A stretch of 6,441 nt of DNA from Myxococcales bacterium. Lineage in GTDB: Bacteria > Myxococcota_A > Polyangia > Polyangiales > Houyiibacteriaceae. The number at the start of each line of letters is the position of its first letter. The first letter of the stretch is position 1. The translations under genes were made by a program, and so were the position numbers. The stretch is from contig JABDJF010000589.1 in the NCBI GenBank assembly GCA_013002645.1, forward strand, positions 1 to 6,441, given 5' to 3'. Below the pieces are notes generated by a model. That model did no database searches and had not been told where the DNA came from. It saw only the letters and a list, made by a program, of their open reading frames with translations. This document shows positions 1 to 5,478 of this stretch, one piece after another.

Positions 1-1572
1 TCGATCGAGCTCGATACGAGCAATTCGGACGCCGCACTCGGGGCCGCGCGATTGGTGCTTCTCGAAGGCGCATATCAGGACGCGTATGCGCGTTTCCAGA
101 CCGTATTGGGCTCAGAAGTTCCGGCCGGCGCCGAACTGGACGTGACAGGTCAGCCCAAAGTCGTGGTCCAAGCCAAGCTGGGCGCCGCGGAGGCGCTCCT
201 GGCGATGGGCAATGCCGAGGAGGCCAACCGGCTGTTGGCTGACCTGCGCACGAACGAGCCGGTGAGCGCCGACGTGGAGCTCTGGCTCGGCAAAGTCGCC
301 GAGGGACTTGGCCAAAGCAAACCCGCTGTGAAGCACTTCCGGAACGCCAACAAGCTCAAGCCGAAGTCGGTGCGCGCCTACATGGCGCTTGCGCAGCACT
401 ATACGTCGACCAAGCGACCAGGCGAGGCGGTCGGCATTCTCGTCGAAGCACAGAAGAAGGTCGATATCACCGCCGAGGTGCGTCGCGTCTTGGGTTGGGC
501 CGAGCTCCAGCGCAATCGCCTCGATGATGCGATGGAGCAGTTTACGAAGGCGCTCGAGATGGAGCCCCGCGATTCTTCCGCGCAGTTTGGGCTCGCCGTC
601 GCGTACCGGCGCAAATGGAAGCTCGACGAGGCCGCTGCGGAGCTTGCGAAAGTCGAAGCGTTGGATGCGAAATTCCCTGGCCTTGCTCTGGAGAAAGGCA
701 GGCTTGCCGAGGCGGGCGGGGACATGGACGCCGCCACGGAAAGCTACCGCAGCGCGCTCATCGAATCGCCCGAGGATGCGGCGCTGAAATCGCGGATGGG
801 CGCCGTGCTCGTCCTTGCGGGCAAGGACGAGGAGGCGGAGAAGCTCCTTCGTGAGGTGCTGGACGCGCAGCCGTACTCGGCCGAAGCCGAGCACTACTTG
901 GGGCGCATCGAGCTCGATCGAGGCCAACTCGAGCCCGCGCGCCAGCGATTCCTGCGTGCCGCGCGCCTCGAGCCCGAGAGCGGCCTGTATCGTATGTACG
1001 TTGCTTGGGCGGCGCTGGAGTCGAACGAGATGAGCACGGCCTTGCGAGAGCTCAATGCCGCGTTGAAGCTCGATCCCACGCTAGGGGATGCCTACTGGCT
1101 GCGTGCGCGGATTCGGATCCGTGCCGGAACCGTCCGTGATGCCTTGGCGGATTTGAAAAAGGCGATCGAGCTCAGCCCGAACCGCATCGAAGCCTGGGCA
1201 GCCATGGGCGAAAGTCACTACCAGCTAGGCCAGATGAAAGAAGCGATCGCGGCCCTCGAGAAAGCCGTCGCCGGAGCGCCCGAACAGGGGTACTGGTGGT
1301 ACCGTCTCGGCCGCTTGCAGCTCGACGAAGGGCAGCGCGCACAAGCGCTGACCTCGCTGCTCGAGGCGACCGCCATCGGAGACGAAGACCCCACGGGCAA
1401 AGCCTGGGTCGCAGACTCGCATCGGCTGACGGGAGACATCTATTACGCGCGGAACAAGCGGCAGGAAGCGATCGTCGAGTACGGGCGCTATCTGGAGCTC
1501 GCCGATCGGGACGCGATCGACCGGGCGGACGTCGAGAACAAGCTCCGGCGCATCAGCGAAGGGCTGAACTGA
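1..1572 (+). CDS. TPR-repeat protein, 3' part (5' end outside window)
   Basis: The reading frame is open from base 1 and ends at TGA 1570-1572, giving the last 523 residues. The TTG at 52 is in frame but the frame is coding before it, so the true start lies upstream. The visible part is almost entirely TPR-like helix-turn-helix repeats, about 13 of roughly 34 residues (for example near residues 158-192, 193-226, 260-293, 294-327, 362-395 and 396-429). They carry the usual pattern: small residues at the helix contacts, 'A...F.KALE..P' at repeat ends, and Pro starting the next loop. TPR arrays are protein-protein interaction scaffolds. No enzymatic domain, signal peptide or membrane segment is visible in this part; an N-terminal domain may exist upstream. 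The stop lies 6 bases from the stop of the convergent cytidine deaminase gene. The specific partner or pathway cannot be told from this sequence. Confidence 0.92.
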   Translation, partial: SIELDTSNSDAALGAARLVLLEGAYQDAYARFQTVLGSEVPAGAELDVTGQPKVVVQAKLGAAEALLAMGNAEEANRLLADLRTNEPVSADVELWLGKVAEGLGQSKPAVKHFRNANKLKPKSVRAYMALAQHYTSTKRPGEAVGILVEAQKKVDITAEVRRVLGWAELQRNRLDDAMEQFTKALEMEPRDSSAQFGLAVAYRRKWKLDEAAAELAKVEALDAKFPGLALEKGRLAEAGGDMDAATESYRSALIESPEDAALKSRMGAVLVLAGKDEEAEKLLREVLDAQPYSAEAEHYLGRIELDRGQLEPARQRFLRAARLEPESGLYRMYVAWAALESNEMSTALRELNAALKLDPTLGDAYWLRARIRIRAGTVRDALADLKKAIELSPNRIEAWAAMGESHYQLGQMKEAIAALEKAVAGAPEQGYWWYRLGRLQLDEGQRAQALTSLLEATAIGDEDPTGKAWVADSHRLTGDIYYARNKRQEAIVEYGRYLELADRDAIDRADVENKLRRISEGLN

Positions 1573-1578
1573 CCCGCT

Positions 1579-1977
1579 TCAGTCCAAGTGCCTGCGACCA
1601 AACGCTTCGGGAAGAAGAGCGCTGAGCTCGTAATCCGACTGTGCTTCGCCTGCGTAGCTCCGTATCGCAAGGGCTGGCCCATGCTCCGCGAGGGATTGCC
1701 TGCAGATACCACAAGGCGGGATGGCGCTCTTCGCGCCGGAAACGATGACCAGCGCTACGAGCTCGCGTTCGCCGGCCGTAACCGCAGCTGACAGGGCGGC
1801 GCGCTCGGCGCAAATCGTTGCGCCGTAGCTGGCGTTCTCGACGTTGCAGCCTGTGAACACCCTGCCGCTCTCGCTCAGAACCGCCGCACCGACGGCGAAA
1901 CTCGAGTAAGGAGCGTACGCGTTCCCTCGCGCCTCCCCCGCTGCGCGCTTCAACGTTGCCCAGGCGCTTTCGTCCAT
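1579..1977 (-). CDS. cdd: Cytidine deaminase (homotetrameric type)
   Basis: The 132-residue product matches the usual length of small tetrameric cytidine deaminases, which hydrolyse cytidine or deoxycytidine to uridine or deoxyuridine plus ammonia in the cytosol, within pyrimidine salvage. Visible motifs: 'YAPYSSFAVGAAV' near residues 21-33 at the N-terminal core; 'NVENAS' at 45-50, which contacts the ribose; 'CAE' at 56-58, where Cys56 is a zinc ligand and Glu58 the catalytic acid/base; and 'PCGICRQ' at 88-94, where Cys89 and Cys92 complete the zinc site. All key residues are present. The ATG at 1977 is chosen because the family's N-terminus begins here, because it overlaps the upstream phosphorylase stop in a TGATG junction, and because GGAG (1986-1989 on the minus strand) lies 8 bases upstream. 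The frame stays open further upstream, but that stretch lies inside the phosphorylase gene and looks unlike the family. It is probably translationally coupled to that gene. Confidence 0.95.
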   Translation of the reverse strand: MDESAWATLKRAAGEARGNAYAPYSSFAVGAAVLSESGRVFTGCNVENASYGATICAERAALSAAVTAGERELVALVIVSGAKSAIPPCGICRQSLAEHGPALAIRSYAGEAQSDYELSALLPEAFGRRHLD

Positions 1978-2786
1978 CAGATCGACTCCAGCACGCTCGA
2001 AAGCAGTGCTTCGAAACGAGGCCGAGCACGAGCCGCGGTCTCTGTCACTTCCTCGTGGCTGAGGGGGACTTTCGAAATTCCCGCGGCGAGATTCGAAATG
2101 CACGAGATACCGAGGACCCGAAGCCCCATGTGCCGTGCGGCCAGCACTTCGAGCACGGTGCTCATCCCGACGGCGTCGGCGCCGAGGGTCCTGAGCATGT
2201 GCACCTCAGCCGGGGTCTCGTAGGCCGGTCCAAGAAGACCTGCGTAAACGCCGCGTCGCAGCTCGAACCCGAGCCCCGTCGCCAAGTTGCTTGCGACCTC
2301 GATGAGGTCGGCGTCGAATGCAGCGCTCATGTCGAGGAACCGCGGGCCTCGGCGTTCGTCGTTTGGACCGATGAGACTACTCGTCCCAGTGAGGTTGAGT
2401 TGATCGCGGATCGCCATCAGGTCGCCCGCCTCGAGGTCTTGCGCGATCCCTCCCGCCGCATTGGTCACGATCAGCGTCTCGGCTCCGAGAAGGCCCATCA
2501 AGCGAACCCCAAACACGACGTCGGCTGGAGCATTCCCCTCGTAAAGATGGGCGCGTCCTTGCATCGCAACGACTCGCTTTCCGGCCCTGTGCCCCACGAC
2601 GAGGTTGCCCGCGTGCCCCTCGACCCCGGAGAGAGGCATGTGGGGGACCTCCGCGTACGGGATCACGCGCGCGTCCTCCAAGCTGTTTGCATAGTCGCCA
2701 AGCCCCGACCCGAGGACCAATGCAACGTCGGCCTTTCCGGTCCGGCCCTCGATCGCGTTCTTGGCCTGCTCGAGTGCCTCCATCAT
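1977..2786 (-). CDS. punA: Purine nucleoside phosphorylase (trimeric type)
   Basis: The 269-residue product has the length and motifs of trimeric, low-molecular-mass purine nucleoside phosphorylases. These split inosine or guanosine (and deoxy forms) with phosphate into base plus (deoxy)ribose-1-phosphate. Motifs in order: 'GSGLG' at 26-30 (phosphate loop); 'GRAHLYEG' at 77-84 (phosphate and ribose site); 'TNAAGG' at 108-113; 'GPAYETPAE' at 186-194, with the base-contacting Glu at 190; 'GMST' at 207-210, with the ribose-packing Met; and 'SNLAAGI' at 231-237, whose Asn232 matches the purine-binding Asn of the family. Nothing essential is missing. Two adjacent ATGs (2786 and 2783) are possible starts and neither has a strong nearby Shine-Dalgarno site; a GAGG lies 20 bases before the first. 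Longer readings of this frame run antisense through the lipoprotein gene and are not credible. It is the first gene of a pair with cdd, and its first ATG is 42 bases from the divergent lipoprotein gene. Confidence 0.95.
   Translation of the reverse strand: MMEALEQAKNAIEGRTGKADVALVLGSGLGDYANSLEDARVIPYAEVPHMPLSGVEGHAGNLVVGHRAGKRVVAMQGRAHLYEGNAPADVVFGVRLMGLLGAETLIVTNAAGGIAQDLEAGDLMAIRDQLNLTGTSSLIGPNDERRGPRFLDMSAAFDADLIEVASNLATGLGFELRRGVYAGLLGPAYETPAEVHMLRTLGADAVGMSTVLEVLAARHMGLRVLGISCISNLAAGISKVPLSHEEVTETAARARPRFEALLSSVLESI
1986..1989 (-). promoter_or_regulatory. Ribosome binding site of cdd, inside punA
   Basis: The minus strand reads GGAG followed by 8 bases and then the cdd ATG at 1977. It lies within the last codons of the phosphorylase gene. 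This supports the short 132-residue start and allows both independent initiation and coupling through the TGATG overlap. Confidence 0.6.
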
Positions 2787-2828
2787 CGCGCCCGCATTGT
2801 ACGCTACCTCGGCTATAGTGCCGGCCGG
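2787..2828. promoter_or_regulatory. Compact 42-base divergent region between punA and the lipoprotein gene
   Basis: Only 42 bases separate the first ATG of punA (minus) from the first ATG of the lipoprotein gene (plus), so promoters for both units must sit here or extend into the opposite coding sequence. Possible -10 boxes are TATAGT on plus (2814-2819, five of six matches to TATAAT) and TACAAT on minus (2801-2796, five of six). No good -35 was seen at 15-18 bases for plus; for minus, CCGGCA with 17-base spacing matches only three of six positions. Either box would start the transcript only a few bases from the start codon. CCGGCCGG (2821-2828) is a perfect 8-base palindrome directly before the plus start, but may simply reflect high GC. 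Confidence 0.35.
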
Positions 2829-3467
2829 ATGATGAAAAGGGTCGCAATCGCCGTTTTGCTCTGCTCGTCCGCGTGCGCCGGCCGAGGCGTAGACGGACCT
2901 GGAAGCGAAACTGTGCGCGAAACCGCCGAAACCATCGACCCGCCTCGCGTCATCGAGCCGCCCGTCCTCGTCTCGATCGTCCCCATCGCCACGGCCCAGG
3001 AGATTCCGCGAGCGTGCTCGACGCCAGTCGAGGAGTCGTGCAACGCGATCGACGACGATTGCGACGGCGTGATCGACAACGGCTGCGGATACGGGGCCGG
3101 GTTGATGCAGATCACCGCTTCTTGGGACACCGGTGCGGACATCGACCTCTACGTCACGGGGCCGCTCGGCGATACGCTGAGCTTCCAGCGACCGACGACC
3201 CCGTCGGGGGCTCGCGTCGATCACTCCGGCCGCGGAAACTGCGTCGACATGCCCAATCCGCAGATCGAAAACATACGCTGGGTCGGAGCGCGGCCCATGG
3301 ACGGCATCTACCAGGTCGAGGTTCACTACTGGGGGGAGTGCATCGGCAGCGGCGGACCGACGATGGTCACCATTTCCGTCGCCGTTGGTCGCCGGATTGC
3401 GGGCCAGTACCGCCAAAGCCTTCTGCCCGGCGAACGAATTCGTGTCTTGCGCTTCGTCGTCCAATGA
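2829..3467 (+). CDS. Putative lipoprotein with MopE-like Asp/Cys motif and DUF2135/YfaP-like domain
   Basis: The product has 212 residues. It begins with two Met and a positively charged, then hydrophobic, signal sequence. It runs into 'LCSSAC' with Cys16 as the probable lipidated residue; the lipobox is imperfect (Ser at -3), so ordinary secretion is an alternative. Residues 17-60 are a Pro/Glu-rich linker. Residues 68-86 carry 'EESCNAIDDDCDGVIDNGC', the acidic Cys-bearing repeat common in secreted myxobacterial proteins (Pfam 'Cu-binding_MopE' type), present once; metal binding is plausible but not shown. Residues about 91-212 resemble the DUF2135/YfaP family: 'SWDTGADIDLYVTGP' near 98-112, then a 'DGIYQVEVHYWGE' strand near 148-160, suggesting a beta-sandwich. 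Its function is unknown. The start has no clear Shine-Dalgarno site. The stop overlaps the next gene by 4 bases (ATGA), implying one operon with the glycosyltransferase. Confidence 0.82.
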   Translation: MMKRVAIAVLLCSSACAGRGVDGPGSETVRETAETIDPPRVIEPPVLVSIVPIATAQEIPRACSTPVEESCNAIDDDCDGVIDNGCGYGAGLMQITASWDTGADIDLYVTGPLGDTLSFQRPTTPSGARVDHSGRGNCVDMPNPQIENIRWVGARPMDGIYQVEVHYWGECIGSGGPTMVTISVAVGRRIAGQYRQSLLPGERIRVLRFVVQ

Positions 3468-4762
3468 CGGCGCGCAGAGCCCAGGTCCTTTTCCTCGTCT
3501 GTCTCGCGTCCCTGGGAGGCATCCTCATCGCGCTTGCGCTTGCCGCGCGTGCAGGTTGCCGGCCGTCCACGGTCGTCGCTGGCCTGGCGATCTCATTCAT
3601 CCCCTACGCCGGCTCGCTGGTCGTCTCTCGTTCGCTCCACCGCTTGCCGGCGCGCCGAATCGCCTCGCTCGCGTTGCTCTTCGGCGCACCACTCTTGCTC
3701 GCACCGCCGCTCCTGTCCGACGACCTCTACCGCTACCTCTGGGAGGGACGAATCTGGCTCGAAGGGTTCAACCCGTATCGACTCGCCCCCGACGATCCGA
3801 CCCTGGCGCCGCTCCGTGACGAGGTCTGGCTGAAGATCAACAACCGCCCGATCGGCAGCATCTACCCACCGCTTTCCCAGCTGTTGTTTCTGTTTGTGGC
3901 CTGGGCCGGCGGACAGGCCTGGATCGTCAAGCTCCTCGCACTTCTCGCGCAGGCAGGCACCGCGGCGTTCGTCGCGCGAATTACCAAATCCTCCCGGGCT
4001 CCTTTGGCTCTCGCCCTCAACCCGCTTCTGCTGAGCGAGAGCGCCCTCAACGGTCATCTGGACATCCTTTGCGGCCTCGCCCTGCTCATCACCGCCTGGG
4101 CCCTCGCCCAACAGCGCTACCTTCGAGCCGGCATCGCAGTGTCCGCAGCCGTTGGGCTCAAGGTCGTTGGCTTGGCGCTTCTTCCACTTTTCGCGAGACG
4201 GCCCAAGGCCCTTTTGGGCGCCGCATTCGCGTCCCTGCTGTTGCTCGTGCCGCTCGTCGTTTGGCGCGCACCCATCGATCCCGTCTCGGGCGCAGGGCAG
4301 TTCGCAAGCCGCTGGCGTGGCAACGAAAGCCTCTTCGCTCTTGCCGACTGGGCGTGCCGTCAGGGCCTGGGGGATGCCTGCGCGGACCTGGCCGCGCGCT
4401 CCGCGATGGTGCTGGCGTTCTTCGTGCTGTGCGCACTCGTGGTCAAGCGTCGCGTGCCGAGCTTGCCCGCTGCGCGATTCCTGATTTGGTCTGTCCTGCT
4501 TCTGTCCCCGCAGGTTCATCCCTGGTACCTCGCCTGGTTGCTTCCGCTCGAACTGATCGCTGGCGGCTCGGCGGGCCTGGTCTGGAGCGCCGCCGTCCTC
4601 TTTGCATATGCGCCGCTCGACCTCTGGGTCAGCCAGGGAGTTTGGAGAATGCCCCCGTGGTTGCAGGTCTTGGAGTATGCGATCGTCGCCCTCGCATTGA
4701 TCTTCGACCCGAAGCGCCCGACCCTTCGACCCGTTACAGCAGAATGGCAATTTCTCTCATGA
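3464..4762 (+). CDS. Polytopic GT-C type glycosyltransferase (mannosyltransferase-like)
   Basis: The 432-residue, very hydrophobic protein has about 10-12 predicted membrane spans, for example near residues 9-29, 36-57, 66-84, 156-175, 202-220, 228-247, 256-272, 314-336, 360-380 and 404-424. After the third span, residues 85-112 read 'SDDLYRYLWEGRIWLEGFNPY'-like, with Asp86/Asp87 in the first large outer loop. This is the hallmark of GT-C enzymes that use polyprenyl-phosphate sugars, followed by 'YPPLSQLLF' at 144-152. 'GNESLF' (296-301 region) and 'SPQVHPWYLAWLLP' (348-361) also resemble the MptB/GT87-like family of alpha-mannosyltransferases. Inference: it moves a sugar from a lipid-phosphate donor to an envelope acceptor on the outer face of the inner membrane; the sugar and acceptor are unknown. 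The ATG at 3464 overlaps the lipoprotein stop (ATGA) and has no Shine-Dalgarno site of its own, so translational coupling is likely. Confidence 0.82.
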   Translation: MTARRAQVLFLVCLASLGGILIALALAARAGCRPSTVVAGLAISFIPYAGSLVVSRSLHRLPARRIASLALLFGAPLLLAPPLLSDDLYRYLWEGRIWLEGFNPYRLAPDDPTLAPLRDEVWLKINNRPIGSIYPPLSQLLFLFVAWAGGQAWIVKLLALLAQAGTAAFVARITKSSRAPLALALNPLLLSESALNGHLDILCGLALLITAWALAQQRYLRAGIAVSAAVGLKVVGLALLPLFARRPKALLGAAFASLLLLVPLVVWRAPIDPVSGAGQFASRWRGNESLFALADWACRQGLGDACADLAARSAMVLAFFVLCALVVKRRVPSLPAARFLIWSVLLLSPQVHPWYLAWLLPLELIAGGSAGLVWSAAVLFAYAPLDLWVSQGVWRMPPWLQVLEYAIVALALIFDPKRPTLRPVTAEWQFLS

Positions 4763-4770
4763 TTCTAGCA

Positions 4771-4786
4771 GCTTGGCTCAGCAAGC
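4771..4786 (+). other. Small hairpin after the glycosyltransferase gene
   Basis: GCTTG and CAAGC form a perfect 5-base-pair stem with a 6-base loop, 8 bases after the glycosyltransferase stop. No T-run follows, so it does not qualify as a classical rho-independent terminator. It may protect the mRNA 3' end or be chance. Confidence 0.2.
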
Positions 4787-4817
4787 ATGAGGTGATTCGC
4801 GGTCGCTTGGTTTTGCC

Positions 4818-4845
4818 TTGCAGGCCGGTCCGAAGCCCTTAGACT
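4818..4845 (+). promoter_or_regulatory. Candidate promoter for rplU-rpmA
   Basis: TTGCAG (4818-4823) and TAGACT (4840-4845) are spaced 16 bases apart and match the sigma-70 consensus at three and four of six positions. Transcription would start near 4852, giving a leader of about 30 bases that starts with the hairpin at 4852-4866. It lies in the 120-base gap before rplU, where a ribosomal promoter is expected, but the match is weak. Confidence 0.3.
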
Positions 4846-4851
4846 ACGCGC

Positions 4852-4866
4852 CCCTGAACCTCAGGG
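4852..4866 (+). promoter_or_regulatory. Hairpin in the rplU leader
   Basis: CCCTGA, loop ACC, TCAGGG forms a perfect 6-base-pair stem ending 16 bases before the rplU ATG. No T-run follows. Ribosomal protein operons are often controlled by leader structures that bind one of their products, so this is a candidate regulatory hairpin. It is small, and I do not recognise a known leader family. It also covers the only purine-rich AGGG stretch upstream of the start. Confidence 0.35.
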
Positions 4867-4882
4867 ATTGACGGATTCACCT

Positions 4883-5191
4883 ATGTACGCGGTCATTCAA
4901 ACAGGCGGAAAACAGTATCGAGTTGCCGAAGGCGACACGATTCGCGTCGAAAAGCTGGCAGGCGATGTCGGCTCCAAAGTGGAGTTCACCGACATCCTGA
5001 TGGTTGGCGGCGAGAAGGTCGAAGTCGGTAAGCCGCACGTCGGCGGGGCCCAAGTGACCGCCGAGATCGTCGCCCAAGATCTGGCCAAGAAGATCATCGT
5101 CTTCAAAATGAAGCGCCGGAAGGGCTATCGAAACCGTCGTGGCCACCGGCAGCCTTACACCGAGCTCCGCATCAAGACTGTGAAAGGCTAA
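4883..5191 (+). CDS. rplU: 50S ribosomal protein L21
   Basis: The 102-residue product matches bacterial L21, which binds 23S rRNA in the large subunit and is about 103 residues in E. coli. It starts with the family's 'MYAVIQTGGKQYRV' and keeps 'KHHR/KMKRRKGYRNRRGHRQ'-type basic residues near 77-93, ending in 'TELRIKTVKG'. The ATG at 4883 is chosen because 'MYAVI' is the conserved N-terminus; a TTG 15 bases upstream would add five unconserved residues. The Shine-Dalgarno region is weak. The rpmA start follows 9 bases after the stop, in the standard rplU-rpmA order. Confidence 0.98.
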   Translation: MYAVIQTGGKQYRVAEGDTIRVEKLAGDVGSKVEFTDILMVGGEKVEVGKPHVGGAQVTAEIVAQDLAKKIIVFKMKRRKGYRNRRGHRQPYTELRIKTVKG

Positions 5192-5196
5192 GAAGG
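5191..5196 (+). promoter_or_regulatory. Ribosome binding site of rpmA
   Basis: AGAAGG lies 4 bases before the rpmA ATG and overlaps the last base of the rplU stop codon TAA, supporting co-translation of the two ribosomal proteins. Confidence 0.65.
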
Positions 5197-5200
5197 CGCC

Positions 5201-5461
5201 ATGGCACATAAGAAGGGTCAGGGCTCATCCCGTAACGGACGCGATTCCAAGCCGCAGTACCGTGGCGTCAAAGTGTTTGGCGGCCAAACCGTCCCCGCAG
5301 GCAGCATCCTGGTTCGCCAGGTCGGTCAGACGTTTCACCCCGGAGCCAACGTCGGCGTAGGCAAAGACTATACGCTTTGGGCCAGAGTGGACGGCGTGGT
5401 GAAGTTCGAGCGTCGGGGCCGAACGGGCAAGCGCGTCGCGGTCTATCCGGCCGACAACTGA
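5201..5461 (+). CDS. rpmA: 50S ribosomal protein L27
   Basis: The 86-residue product matches bacterial L27 (85 residues in E. coli), whose flexible N-terminus reaches the peptidyl-transferase centre. Visible features are 'MAHKKGQGSSRNGRDS' at the start, 'GVKVFGGQTVPAGSILVRQ' near 23-41, 'FHPGANVGVGKDYTLWA' near 46-62, and 'VKFERRGRTGKRVAVYP' near the end. The N-terminus begins directly with the mature-type 'MAHKKG', so it lacks the cleavable extension found in Firmicutes. It is co-transcribed with rplU. Downstream there is a nucleotidase rather than the obgE GTPase gene that often follows rpmA in bacteria. Confidence 0.98.
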   Translation: MAHKKGQGSSRNGRDSKPQYRGVKVFGGQTVPAGSILVRQVGQTFHPGANVGVGKDYTLWARVDGVVKFERRGRTGKRVAVYPADN

Positions 5462-5465
5462 GCGA

Positions 5466-5478
5466 CTCCTTGCAGGAG
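5466..5478 (+). terminator. Weak candidate terminator hairpin just after rpmA
   Basis: CTCCT, loop TGC, AGGAG forms a perfect 5-base-pair stem starting 4 bases after the rpmA stop, followed by CGTTTCCCC with only three T. As an intrinsic terminator it would be weak. It overlaps the TTG that could start the next gene, so it may instead modulate that gene. Confidence 0.3.

Noticed and set aside
4..918. The 12-base palindrome ATCGAGCTCGAT occurring at 4-15 and again at 907-918
   Set aside because: Both copies are in the same codon frame and encode Ile-Glu-Leu-Asp in TPR repeats with biased codons, so recurrence is best explained by coding.
112..927. A 271-codon minus-strand frame antisense to the TPR gene
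   Set aside because: It is a typical high-GC antisense open frame with no recognisable domain, against a clear repeat protein on the plus strand.
1558..1580. Possible bidirectional terminator at the convergent TPR/cdd ends
   Set aside because: The stem is only six pairs with a bulge and a 10-base loop, and neither strand has a T-run after it.
1977..3464. A 495-codon minus-strand frame that would extend punA upstream through the lipoprotein gene
   Set aside because: The extra N-terminal 226 residues have no family resemblance and are antisense to the lipoprotein; trimeric phosphorylases are about 270 residues and begin at the 2786/2783 ATGs.
1956..3467. A 503-codon plus-strand open frame running antisense through punA into the lipoprotein gene
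   Set aside because: The first 290 or so codons are antisense to a well-supported enzyme and read as low-complexity Arg/His/Pro-rich protein. Only the part from 2829 has a signal sequence and recognisable domains.
3593..4750. A 385-codon minus-strand frame antisense to the glycosyltransferase
   Set aside because: The predicted protein is strongly charged, as expected when hydrophobic codons are read backwards, with no motif; the plus strand has clear GT-C features.
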